A stretch of DNA of 64,000 nucleotides, taken from Monosporascus cannonballus. Lineage: Eukaryota; Ascomycota; Sordariomycetes; Xylariales. Numbering within the stretch: position 1 is the stretch's first letter; each line of letters starts with the position of its first letter. Positions 1-11,502 of the stretch are shown one piece after another. The translations under genes were made by a program, and so were the position numbers. A model generated the notes under the pieces. That model saw only the letters and a program-made list of their open reading frames with translations, was not told where the DNA came from and searched no databases. Where the stretch lies: positions 42,229-106,228 of the forward strand of contig QJNS01000268.1 of NCBI GenBank assembly GCA_004154925.1, in the 5' to 3' direction.

Positions 1-3000
1 CTCCCGAAAAAGGCTTTAAAGGCGACGATAAGAAACGTTATTAATCTTATTACTTTAAATATACGAATCGAAACATATTAATATACCGCAATAGTAAATT
101 ACGAAACTTTGGGCGGAAACTATATTGTATTAAACGTGGTTAATAAATTTAGATTATTATAAAAATATAAGTTAAAACTGTATATAACGACAAACACTGA
201 AAGTTAGAAATTCGCTTCCGATTACGGAAAATTTATACGCAAAATTAATTATTTCGAGATTTTTATTTAAAGACGATACCAGATAATTAATTTCGACATC
301 GTTTTATTTAGGAATTGCGATATAATCTTAGGATTACCATAAATACGTTAATACGGAATTTTAATTAACAGAAAAATTAATTAGATAAAGTTTATTTTAT
401 TTTTTTTATTAACAAACGTAAAAAAGAAAAATTAAGATCTTAATATTCGATCGAAAATGGTAACGAATATAAATATAAGAATACGATAAAAACCTTACCA
501 TCTAAAAAGATAAAATGTAAGAAAAAAATGAACATTAAAGAAAAATACGATGTATTATTATTATTATCAAAACGAAACTAAAGCAACTAAATAACAATCT
601 AGAAAAATAACAGTCCTAAAAGTCAGAAAATCTAACCAATATGCCATTACAGTATTACAGATATAAGCAGCTTTTTAAAAAGAAGCTCGATACGAAATTA
701 CTAGAACATAGTAAATAAAATTATGAAATAATTTTAAGAAAGGATTTTCGACGAAATTTTTCTCTATTTACAACTTTAGCGGAAACGAAAGACGTACTTT
801 TAAAAAATACCTGGAAAATCGGTTATAAAAAGAATAGATTCGACCTTCGAAATCACCAGCAGAATATCTTATGTTCTTTATATCTAAGAAAAATAGAAAA
901 TTACGACTTATAATTAATTATCGATAATTAAACGATATCATTATTAAAAATTGAATATTATTATCCCTAACTATGGAAATGAAAAACCGACTTTACGGAA
1001 TCAAATAATTCATAACATTCGATCTTCAAGATAAATATAATCTTATTAGTATTAAAAAAGAATACGAATAAAAAACAACTTTCAGAAGGAAATACAGATT
1101 ATTTAAATATTTAATTATATTAATAGAACTTACGAACGCACTAACAACCTTTTAACAAATAATAAACTATGTATTACGGAAATACTTCGATGTTGTTGTC
1201 GTATGTTATTTCGACGACATTCTTATTTTTTTAAAAAATAAAAAAATATAGATAAAATACGTTCATAAAGTTTTTTAAGCTTTACAGGACGTAAAGTTAC
1301 TTATTAACGCGGAAAAAAGTTAATTCCATAAATAAGAAATAAAATATCTAGAATATATTATTACTTTAAGATATATTAGAATGGATCTCAAAAAGATCGT
1401 TGCAGTTACAAAATAACAAACGCCAATAATAATCAAAGAAGTACAAATATTCTTTGGATTCGCCAATTATTACAAAAAGTTCATTCGAAATTTTAATAAA
1501 ATAACTATATTGCTAACGAATCTTACGAAAAAAGAAAAATTTTTTAAATAAACGCCAGATGCGGAAAAAGTATTTCAAAATATCAAGGATATGATTATTA
1601 ACAAGCCAGTATTAATTATGTACGATCTAAACCGCTTTGTTAAGCTAAAAACCGATATTTCGGATTACGCGTTAAACGTAATAATTAGATAACGAAATAA
1701 TCAAGATAAATTGTACCTTATTATATTCTTTTCGTATAAGTTAAAAGGAACCGAGTTTAATTACGGTATTCCAGATAAGGAATTTGTGGTCATTATTATG
1801 GCATTTCGAAAGTTTAGGTATTTTCTAAAGGGAAGCTTGTATTAGGTCAAAGTTTACACAGATTATTAAAATCTTATCCGATTTACTACGACCAGGGAGC
1901 TTACCGGACGACAATTTCGTTACGCGGAAAAATTAACGAACTTCGACTTCGTTATTATCCATAGGAAATGCTCAAAAAATAACCAAGCAAATACTTTAAG
2001 CAGATAACCAAACTTCGAAAAAAATTAGTCAAAATTAACTATATAATTTTTAATACCATTAAAAAAAGATATTTCCGGTTACGACAAATTGCGATAATTC
2101 GAACAATATTTTTCGATATGCATTAAAAAATTTAACAATATAACGATAATCTCCTAGAAAACTAGAAAACAAACAAAACACAAATTCTCGAAAAATACTA
2201 GAAAGATTTAGTACGAAACATATACGAACATTAGTTACATGGATATTCGGGAATCTATAAAACTTTAAAACGGCTTTAACGTACATATTTCTTTTTTAAA
2301 ATGAAATTAACGGTATAAAAAATCATACAGTAATGCGATATTTACGCCAAAGTAAAGACTCGACGACATAAGCCATATGAGAAATTGCAACTATTACTAG
2401 TTGTAAAACGATTATAGTATTTAATTACATTCGATTTTATTACCAAATTTCCTATGTCAAAAGATTTAGCTACGAAAATATATTACGACAGCATTTTCGT
2501 AATCGTCGACGGATTCACAAAAATTTCCTATTTTTTACTATATTATAAAGATATAAATGCCGAACAAATGGCATACATTTTCTTTAAACATAGTTTCAAC
2601 ATATACGGATTATTTATGGAAATTATTTCAAATCAAGGATCGATATTTGCATCAAAATTTTAGCAAGGCCTGATATCATAAATAAGCCTAAATCACAAGT
2701 TATCCAGCGTATTCAAACACTAGACAAATAGATAAACGGAACGAACAAACTAAACTTAAAAAATTTACTTACGATATTACATTAATTACGAATAAAATAA
2801 CTGGGTTAAGAAATTACTAATTGCGCAATTAACTTATAATACTAGCTATTATGAAAACATTAAAATAACACCAGCGAACGTAAACTTTGGTTTTATTCTA
2901 CAGATTTACAGAAAAGTACGCGATAACGGTTTAATCAATATTAAAATAATCCTTACGTTACAATAATTACGATAGCTATATTAAAAGATAAAAATAGAAT

Positions 3001-3660
3001 TAAAATTCGTGCAGAATTAAATAAACAAGTATTATAACTAGAAAAAATTAAAAAGATTAATTTTCGAAAAAAGGGAAATGGTTTTCCTCGCTACAAAAAA
3101 CATTTAAACAAAACGACCTAACAAAAAACTTAACTTTAAATATATCGGTCTATATAAATCACCAAGAACATTTCAAAAAATAATTCCCAATTAGAATTCC
3201 TACTAAAAATTAAATGCCATCTAATTTTTTACGTTTTCTTACTCGAGTTAATAACAGATATAATCAAGGTATATATGTCAGCTAGTAGGGGGTGCTCTAG
3301 CACCCCATATACGGAAGATTCCCTCTGATCGGAATATATATATTCCGAGACTAGATCACCTTAAAGTGCAATGCGCGTTCTAGAGTACTTACAACTAGTC
3401 ATCAATATACACACAACTGATGTCTCTTATATCTGACAACATACGACACAAAACGATATAAAAATAAAGAACGAATAAGTATACGAAATAAAAAAAACTT
3501 TTCGACATGCGAAAATAAAACGGACTTATCTAGTACTTGATCAAATAGAAAAAAATCCGAATTTCGAAAACACCTAGGAACTCGCCAAAAACCTTATTAG
3601 CGCCCAGCGCCTATTAAAAAACTTGTACTAATAACAACGGGCATATCCCAGTTAATAGCC
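1..3660 (+). pseudogene. Ty3/Gypsy chromovirus pol remnant (PR-RT-RH-IN-chromodomain)
   Basis: Seen: the 3' part of a Gypsy pol, entering from the left edge. Order: retroviral-type protease (about 1-400, with DIILGLP near 305-340); reverse transcriptase (about 690-1300) with the catalytic box as CYFDDILIF at 1204-1230; RNase H (about 1640-2000) with TDISDYAL and later TGRQFRYAEKL; integrase (about 2080-3000), best preserved at 2454-2663 (IVDGFTKISYF, SNQGSIFASKF); chromodomain at about 3470-3640 (FENT*ELAKNLISAQRLLKN). The frame is broken by many TAA/TAG stops where Gln or Trp is expected, and a solo LTR sits at 3276-3438. Known: such elements encode Gag-Pol for reverse transcription and integration, and the chromodomain steers insertion into heterochromatin. 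Inferred: a dead, RIP-mutated copy. It belongs to the same family as the element starting at 60926. Confidence 0.93.
3276..3438 (+). mobile_element. Solo Copia-type LTR, family C (163 bp)
   Basis: It starts TGTCAGCTAG and ends ATATCTGACA. It is flanked by ATATA (3271-3275) and ACATA (3439-3443), a 5-bp target duplication differing by one C-to-T. It matches in reverse the LTR at 59682-59844, which abuts a Copia pol and purine tract, so the family is assigned from there. Near its 5' end is a perfect hairpin, GGGGTGCTCTAGCACCCC. It is inserted in the integrase/chromodomain junction of the surrounding Gypsy element, whose frame resumes after it. Confidence 0.85.
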
Positions 3661-3679
3661 GACTAATTAATAACCGGGA

Positions 3680-4237
3680 TATCGAACTAATCGGCCGCGA
3701 TATACGTTAACGTAATAACCGTAACAGCAGCCTTCAACTATTTTTATTTCCAACACTTTTATTCCTTCAGCTTGTCTAACAATTAAAGCCTACGTTGTAC
3801 TATAGTAACACCCTTCGAACGAACTAACGCCTTTTGCTTACGTAAACGAATAAAACGAGAAAAAACTTTATTTATCTTTTTTTGATAACGACGTTAAACC
3901 TCGAAATAAAACCGTTAAAACTTTAATAATTACTTTTTAGCCAGCGTTTTTTTACATTCTAAACGTTAATATTTGCGACGAATATTTTGTAAGAAAAAAT
4001 GAGTACGCCGGTACTATCGCATGATCGACTTCGATTAACATATTCCTTATATTTTATAACGTTTTCGATTATTTTATACCCTATGTTTTTCGAAAAATAA
4101 TAAAAGTTAAACATAATTTCGCACTCGAATTCGTTAAAGGTTTTTATAAAATTAATACAACGAACGGTAAAAGAACGAAAAACATAACAAATTTTGGAAA
4201 TACGAAACGACATGATTAAAAACAAAAAAAGGGACAT
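3680..4237 (-). pseudogene. Antisense coding remnant between Gypsy pol and 3' LTR
   Basis: The roughly 640 bp between the chromodomain and the 3' LTR read like coding sequence on the minus strand. Seen: a 92-codon open stretch at 4237-3959, then a second frame at about 3870-3690 with RFIRLRKQKALVRSKG and LLDKLKE, interrupted only by TAA/TAG codons of the kind RIP makes from CAA/CAG. The first stretch has spaced cysteines (RCIN, FECE). Its position matches the antisense GC-rich frame of the Copia element at 17541-24687. The function is unknown and homology between the two is not established. It could also be a chance open stretch in AT-rich DNA, but the regular Lys/Arg/Leu composition argues against that. 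Confidence 0.4.
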
Positions 4238-4299
4238 TTACTAAACAAAAAAAAAAGAAAAGAAATCTTAAGGGTAAGATTTTGGAAAAAAGGAGATCA

Positions 4300-4673
4300 T
4301 ATTACAACCTAATAAATTTCGGCCTTAAAAACGATTAAACAAAGATCATACGGATTACCCCATAGGTTACGTAACGATAATCACTGCCAAGCTAATAATC
4401 AGAAGTAATCAAAGGAAAACTTAAGTAATTATAATCACTACCAGCCGTATAATTATAAATAATCAAGCCAAAAAAAAGAAAAATATATACGCTTTTTATT
4501 TTCATAATTTAAATAGCTTTAGTTTGCAATTAACAATTCGTTACCTAAAGCACCTTTAGTATTACGAAACGTAATACGTTACTATATCTATTACTTAGAT
4601 TTCTACGATACTCCTGTCAACATAAACTCGTACGACTAAGGTTTAATAGTTGGTTAAACCCTAAGCCGTCACA
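4300..4673 (+). mobile_element. 3' LTR of the left Gypsy element (family F, 374 bp)
   Basis: It begins TATTACAACC (a RIP form of TGTTACGACC) right after a purine tract, AAAAAAGGAGATCA, and ends GCCGTCACA. It is collinear over its full 374 bp with the LTR at 60926-61299, and the differences are mainly G-to-A and C-to-T. The TATA-like motif AAATATATACG and the shared 3' block (GGTTTAATAGTTGGTTAAA) define LTR family F in this window. Confidence 0.9.
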
Positions 4674-5442
4674 TTGTTCAACTAAATTGTTATGGTATCC
4701 TGTAAAGATTAATTTGTAAAAATTTTAATTTATAAACAATTCAATTTTCTTTTATACAGCTCTTTTTATAAGTGTTTATAATAAACGTTAACTAAGTTTA
4801 TAAGTCGATAATGATTTTTAAATAGTATTTTACATTATCTGCCAAAGCAATTCTTTTATTTTATAATTATATTATTCATTATAACGAAAGAGGTTTTTAG
4901 AAGTATGTTTTTTTAGCTAATTTTATATTATCGTTAATTCTTTAAATATATTTATAAGATCATATATTATAAACGGTAGTACCATTTTAGTTTTTAGAAT
5001 TTTATCTTTTATAATTATTGAAGTCGAAACTTTGTTTTTATATATAGCTAGTTCGTTGTCTACCATATTGTTTGTTTTTTATTTCTAAAATAATTATTTT
5101 CTATATAATAGATAGTAAAAAGTTTTTTATTGATATGGAGTTCGTGTTAAGCGCTTAGCTATAAGATATTTGGCATCGACTACGCTTAGCGTCGAAGGTT
5201 TTAGCATTTCTGGGTGGGTCGGCGATGATTTATGAAATGCTGGTCTATCAACTTTTATATGCAGTTTCTATAGCATAGAAGCAAGCTACACTCTTTTTTT
5301 TCTCTTTTTAAACTCTAATCAAGATGTTCTATATCTTATACACCTAGAAAGTGAGCTCTATTCCAACTCACTATAACTGTTGGGTTTTTTTAGGTAGTAT
5401 AACTTTGTTTTAAGCCTGGTATTTTTGCAGTTATTGAATTAG
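4674..5442. other. AT-rich intergenic stretch, no gene seen
   Basis: Degenerate AT-rich sequence between two Gypsy elements. A part near 5140-5400 is less AT-rich and may be an old repeat fragment, but I find no reading frame, terminal repeat or match elsewhere in the window. Confidence 0.5.
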
Positions 5443-5815
5443 TATTACGACCTAATCAAGGCCGGTCTCGAGAAAGAGTCGAACTCATATAATAGGTTAA
5501 GTGATATGAATCTTTCTTTATATATAGATCTAAATAAACCTATACAGAACTAATTGCATCCAAAAAATTAGATCTATAATAACTTGAAGATCCTGTAGAA
5601 ATCTAATTAAATATTAAACAGATATATAAATATATTTGTTTTATAGCTTATATAAAGAAAGACAGTTTGTAATATAACTTCGATATTTAAAATGTCTTCG
5701 ACATTACGAAAAAAATAACTAAATTGTTTTATTTTTTAAATTTGAATAATATTTCTATTAATTTAAACCTGTACAATTAAGGTTTATTAGTTGGTTAAAT
5801 CCTTTAATCGTTATT
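5443..5815 (+). mobile_element. 5' LTR of the second Gypsy element (family F, subfamily 2)
   Basis: It begins TATTACGACCTAATCAAGG and ends with the family block GGTTTATTAGTTGGTTAAAT. It pairs with the LTR at 16843-17213, with which it shares the interior (for example ATATATAAATATATTTGTTT). The exact 3' end is blurred by mutation. Confidence 0.8.
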
Positions 5816-7920
5816 TATTATAAGGTGTTATTTGGTAATATTATTAAACTTTAAGTAATATTTCCGATATTATATTTATATTCGAATAAACTAAAGCTAA
5901 ATTTAGTTTCGAGTTTCTTGAAAGAACTTTGAAATTAAAAAAAAGAAGGACTCATTTTTATCTAGGAGAAGCTAGTTCGCCGTCCAGATTAGTTAACCAA
6001 CTATATCACTCGACTTAAGGATAAAAAAGCAGTTTGTTCGAACAGGTGAAAAAGGCTTATAAACGATTAGATAAATGAAAGACTAATGTGGTTATTTTAG
6101 TGAAACTAGTACGGATAATTTAACGAATATACTTAATAATTAATAAGAAATTAAAAAACATTATAAAAAGCCCCAAGTCGGAGCTTTTTAAAGAATTTCG
6201 ATAAATTTATAATTATTCTTGGTTTAATACCGAACGTGTTTTGGATATTTCTCAGTTCGATCGACGACTTTCACTTCGTAACTAAAATTCGCAATAAGAA
6301 GACTTATTCAGGATGCGATTATTTGGTTTAAATAAGGGTTAAGAGAGTAAGTTATATTACTTTTCAAATAACGAATTAAGAAAGTGATAAAGATTTAAAA
6401 TAATTATAAGAAGTTCTAGTAGGCTCTAAAAAGGTTGTTAAAATAATCAACGAAAAGATAAAGACCGAAATATAGGTTAATAAGTTACGAAAACTAAGAT
6501 GGGTGTTTAATTATAGTAGAATCTTAATATAATTAATTTCGAAATTAAATTGGACATAAAAACCATTTATAGCTCCGATTTCTAATAGCTTTAAAATGAA
6601 AATTTAAAAAAGAAATTTAAAATAGATTAACAATTACTAATAGACTAAAAGATATTCAAAACTGAAAGAGTAAATATAATAACAAATTAATATATATAAT
6701 TAATATAAATTATTTCAATATAATGATAATAATAATAATAATATTAAGATTTATAGAATTCGTTATTACTTAAAAAAGAATTATAGTTATATCAAATGAA
6801 TTCATTGTAATAAAATGATATATAAGATGATATAGTATAAAATATCTAAGAAATTCCGATAAAATAATTAAATATCGATATTTAAAAGATAGCTCCAAAA
6901 TGATAAGAAAAACGATATTCGAATTATTATTATAATTTAATAACGAAGTAGAACATCCAAATTATTACGATAAAAGATTCGATAAGAGTATAAAAAAAGC
7001 TGAGAGAATTTAATTAACGGTAAATAATTATAAAAAGTTTTTAAGAAATACTTAAAAAAGTAATAAAGATAAATAAAGAATGTTCATCCTAGAATATCGA
7101 ACCGATATAGTGGATTCTATATTATTTACTATAATCGAAAAAGGTGTTACCTTTATTATAACTAGAAAATATTAATTTATTGAGATATAGTACCTATACA
7201 TTAAAAAGGTTTAATTTTGTTTAAAGGACTAGAAAAAACAAAAACGATAAGAAATAATATAGATATTTTCGAACTATTATCATATAAATTTAGATTCGAC
7301 TAATAAAGAGCTTTATAGATTTGGTCGAAGAAAAAGTAATGTCCTTAAAAAACTACTTTTATTATTATGAATAGTATAATTACTAAATAAAAAAATAATT
7401 TCGCGAATAGCAGAAAAGTATTATTAAGAAGTTATTATAGACTTTTACTTTTAATTAGCGTTTATTAGGGACCTAAAAGATAAAAAGCTTATACAAATGA
7501 ACTTAAAAATCTTTTTAAAATTTATAAAGAGATGATATAAATATATTATAAAAGGACGTAATATAATAAAGAGAACTAGTCGTCATTACATAAAACGAAA
7601 AATTACAATAAAATAAAGAATAATTACTTTAACTTTATATATAAATACGCCGAAAAAAAACAGCAAAAAAGGTAGCTAAATGGGATATAAAGATAAATAT
7701 AAAAATAATTCGAAAGACTCGAAAATAAGTTAAAAGACGGAAATTACCTATAAGAAAGCCGTAAAGTAGCGAAAATCAAAGAAATAAAAAGCATTTTTGC
7801 GAGAAACATTAAATATAACTATAAAAGTTATTAATAACTTTATTATTTTAGATATACGCATTAAAATATATTAATATACTATTATAGTAGATTTTAGAGC
7901 TTAAGGCGGAAATTAGATGT
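5816..7920 (+). pseudogene. Gypsy gag and protease region, heavily degenerate
   Basis: This is the internal region following the 5' LTR. From about 7390 on it aligns with the right-hand Gypsy (62760 onward): TTTTACTTTTAATTAGCG here, TTTTATTTTTAATTAG there. The protease part at 7830-7918 matches 63200-63320 and the left element at 30-130. The gag part (5816-7390) has no open frame longer than 60 codons and is assigned by position only. The frame is cut at about 7920 and Gypsy sequence resumes at 10311. Confidence 0.7.
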
Positions 7921-8123
7921 AAGAAAATAGATATGTAAGCGAGGTGATGGCCGAGCAATCGCATACCATTCCAAGAAGTAGGTATATTGAGAGACTTCTA
8001 TCTAGGTTATATGTATATTCGCCTGGGTATGAGATTTTGTAGTTGTCTCAAGCAGGTGGGTCAGCGACTAGTCGCCGACATTTAGCCGTACCTCTCGTGT
8101 TCTCTCATTTTCTCTTATTAGAT
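7921..8123. other. Unassigned 0.2-kb segment at the piggyBac junction
   Basis: These roughly 200 bp belong neither to the flanking Gypsy (which jumps from 7920 to 10311) nor clearly to the transposon with inverted repeats starting at 8124. The segment has balanced composition (GGTGATGGCCGAGCAATCGC) and runs from TGTAAGCG (7934) to TCTCTTATTA (8118). It could be a small solo LTR with eroded ends or an outer part of the transposon. No clean target duplication was found. Confidence 0.4.
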
Positions 8124-10312
8124 TATCTGCTTGAAGGCGACAAGACGTTAGTCATAACAATTTTTTCGCTAGCTTCTCAGCGATAAATTTTAATTCGCCC
8201 AGCTAACCCAATCAACATTTTTAGGAAAAGCTATCTCTAGCTACACCTATTTTGCGTTATGATACAGGTACCAGCACCTGTCATTATTACAAATCGCTAC
8301 ACCACATTCCAAGCAACGCGAATTTGTCCATCTGGCAAATTGGCGATTCGCAATATTATCACTTACAATTTGAAGCCCTACTCGCCGTATATCGCGATAA
8401 AAGTTGCCTAGGTAAGCCTAATACTTTGAAACGGACTTCCCTAAGATCCTATGATACTGATTAACAGGGATTTCCATATTACCAGTACGAAAAAAGTTCG
8501 TTAAAGCTTTCTGGCAGCCGTTAAAAAATAACCCGAAGTGCCGAATACTCTTATTTACTAGTGCTTTGCGGAAAGTAATCGCGTTTCGATGCAATTTCCA
8601 TGCCGGTTTGTCCCATTTTTGCAAAAAAAAGCAGTTGCTGACGATAACTTAAGGCAGAAAGTTATACATAAAGGCCTGTATTACGTTGCGCCGAAATCTG
8701 TAATCCTATTTAAATCTAGACCTTCGCTAGTTACCGAAATTAACGCCGTTTATATTAAAGTTATATTCATAAGCGATTCGAAATATCATAACTATTTTTT
8801 CCGCTTTATCTCCGAAAAAACCGCGGGCAGAAATTTTGTATTTGCCTTTTGCTTTGGGCTTCTTTCGAACTGATGGAATCCGTTCCTTCGCCGTCTATCT
8901 AGTGCTAAGAAATAAAGCGATAAAATTATCATCCCAAACAACTTGATTTATCTTATTATCAGGCGTTAAAAATTCTATAGCTTGGTTATATGACAAAAAA
9001 ACGCCTTTAACCTTTTTTAAATTAACAAGCTGCTTCGCTATTCCACTTTTTTTTCGGGCGGTTCCTATTGTTAATCAACTAGCTGCTTTGCTATTTTACG
9101 CCTTTTTCGGACCGTACCTATTACTGCCAGTCCCTTTTCGCGTAATTTCAAAAATAGCTGTAGCGGGGAGGAGAGGTTCTTAAGAAATACATGATATAGG
9201 AGGTTATAAGTGTTCCGAAATTTATCCACAAAATAAATCATTACGCGTTAAATTGGATTTAACAGATCGTTACTTTTTCTGTCGATTTTTCTGATTTTCA
9301 TCCGCGGAATGCTTATAGGGCCGCCGCCTTTGCCTAGATAATGGCTAGTCCATACCACAAATAGCCCATAATAAGCCAGGACCTAGGTCTTAAAGCCGGT
9401 ATCGTCGGCTTTATTCGGGATCGTGGTGTTAAAAAGCAACCTGCCGTTATACCTTACGATATATTTATTTACACTGATATTGGACCCTGGAACGTAAAGC
9501 TTAAATATTTTCTTTTGTATCCATTCAGCCCATTTATCATAACGTTCAAAAGGTGACCTAGGCTGACGTTCGTGATCCCAGACCCGAAACCGTCGATAAA
9601 TAACTTACTATCGATCGCGAGAAAAAAAGCCAATAATCGGGTGATACGGAGAAAGGTCCGAACCGAGCCAGTACGTATCGACCGACGTTTTCTTGTAATT
9701 ACACATATAAATTAAGGTAAAGAAAAACAAATACAGTTTTTCAACATACGTATCGTACTATCTGTAACCGCGGGAACGTGGCCTTTCCTTTTCCCATTCG
9801 GGCTTATAGCTATTCGTCTATTACACCGATTTCTTAACTAGCCAAAGTAACATAAAAATAAAAAACAGCTTTAACAAAATAAATGGCAACGGCCTTACTT
9901 CAATCTCGCGTTCATCGAGAATTAATGGCTTAAAGTAAGTCCCAACTAACGGATTGGGCGGCGCGTTAAGGCGGAAAGTGCCTTCATCTATAAGGTCTTT
10001 TTTACACGCATCAGGGTCCGGCTGTACGGCTAGAATTTGTGGTTCTATTTTAATGTCTGCAGCTTTCCGCTACGGTCCCATTTTGGCTTAATTTTGTATT
10101 GAAAATTGGCAGGAAACGCGGTATTGATCGGAAGAAAAAGGCAGCAAAATCGTTGACGTCGATATATAGAGCACCCCCGCACACGCGTTTCTGTGAAGTA
10201 GCGCAACTTAGTGAAGCTTTAGTGGGCTTTTAGTGGACCTAGTTGCTGTTCTAGGCTAATTGGCCCATTAAAAAATTGTTATGACTAACGTCTTGTCGCC
10301 TTCAAACAGATA
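8124..10312 (-). mobile_element. piggyBac-like DNA transposon with 43-bp terminal inverted repeats
   Basis: Inverted repeats lie at 8124-8166 and 10270-10312. They share TTGAAGGCGACAAGACG and AGTCATAACAATTTTTT and differ at very few positions. Gypsy sequence resumes directly at 10311 (TACCGG), so the element interrupts the Gypsy protease region. The interior encodes a degenerate transposase on the minus strand. A TTAA target duplication, normal for piggyBac, is not visible; TA is present at both ends. The left junction is complicated by the extra 0.2 kb at 7921-8123. Confidence 0.85.
8560..10080 (-). pseudogene. piggyBac-like transposase (DDE_Tnp_1_7 type), degenerate
   Basis: Seen on the minus strand, in order: PFERYDKWAEWIQKKIF and LYVPGSN with NKYIVRYNGR (about 9590-9450), TTIPNKADDTGFKT*VLAYY then GLFVVW (about 9430-9350), YHVFLKNLSSPLQLFLKLRE (about 9200-9130), GTARKKSGIAKQLVN, VVWDDNFIALFLSTR, and FFGDKAEKIV (about 8810). 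Known: this is the motif order of fungal piggyBac-like transposases, where SVDE, PNKP/ADxTGFKVW and YHVFxDNLFSS carry conserved acidic residues. Here several look changed (NK for DE, K for D), and a Trp codon is a stop. Inferred: an inactive, RIP-damaged transposase. No continuous frame exceeds about 95 codons. The N-terminal limit is uncertain. Confidence 0.82.
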
Positions 10313-10358
10313 CCGGCTATGGTTGATAAAGTTAAATTATTATAAAAATATCAAAAAC

Positions 10359-11212
10359 TGTTATGTGTTATTAAAGATCAGAATAAGAGGAACAATACGG
10401 GTATATTAAGGACTAATCTGAAGTTTGCCCTTTTTCCCTAAGGGTATATTCGATAGATCTTAGCAACCGTAAAATATGTAATTTTTCGCCATTCGCCCCC
10501 ATATAAATATAACGCTTTATCCTATTAGGAAGCGATTATTAGGAAATCTTATAAATAATGGCGGCGAAAATTTTTTTGATATACCTTTAGTAATTAGGCT
10601 TAAACCGGCTAATTTATCGTAATTATTAAAAAAACGCCAAAAACGAAAAATTACCATAATAATTATTAAAATAATAATCCTTTATATTAATTTTGCCTTT
10701 TATAATTTTATACGTTATTAAGTTTATAAAAATTATTATCGAATATTATAAAATTATTATTAAATATTATAAAATTATTATTAAATATCGATATTCGATA
10801 ATTATTATATTATTTCGGAATATTAATATCGTAATAAATAATTATATAAGTTTTCGACTTTATTAATAATTAAAAAATGCTTACGAACTTATTATAATAT
10901 TGTATTTAATAAGTTAATAATAATAATAATAATAATTAAATAACTAAAAAAATTATTTTCGTACACAAATTTAAAATTTAAATATATATAAAACGAAAAA
11001 CATAAATTTTTAAGCAAAATAAATAAGGTAAAAATATTATTTTTCTTTTTATGTGCCGTAATACCGAATATACCTTAAAAAATAAGTAATTACTTTTTAA
11101 GTAATTATTCCGTATCTGCCTTATAACGATTGCGTAAGGATAACGCATAAAATGCTTAGCGTCTTCTTTATGATGCGCATATTTCCTTAGCATATTTTCT
11201 TAACCCCTGACA
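10359..11212 (+). repeat. Left arm of the inverted repeat (LTR-like, 854 bp)
   Basis: Very AT-rich, with runs of AATAAT. Starts TGTTATGTGTTATTAAAG and ends CTTAACCCCTGACA. The paired arm is 11503-12358. The shared landmark GAGGAACAATACGGGTAT is at about 10388 here and, reversed, at about 12330 there. Confidence 0.85.
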
Positions 11213-11502
11213 GAGCTCTCCCCCCCCTAGGCCTTTGCTCCCAAAGGCCCAACTAAGGCTGCTTTATCATATGCTGTAGCTGGTGAATTATGCTCGCTAG
11301 GGGGTTGCAACGTCCTCGTAACGAACGGGAGTTAGGTGATAATCCGTGATACGACGTGATGAGACGTAATCTGTATGATTTTTTTTATACAGTGATATAT
11401 CTTGGAGAACTTGTAGCGAGGTAGCCGAGATACCGAGAATTCCGCCGGCAGAAAATCCTTACCGCTTTTGGGCATACCGTTTTCAGCATATATAAATCCC
11501 TT

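Noticed and set aside
5443..5447. A 5-bp target duplication for the second Gypsy element (ATTAG versus ACTTA)
   Set aside because: The flanking sequences do not match even after allowing C-to-T and G-to-A; the 3' boundary or later changes obscure it.
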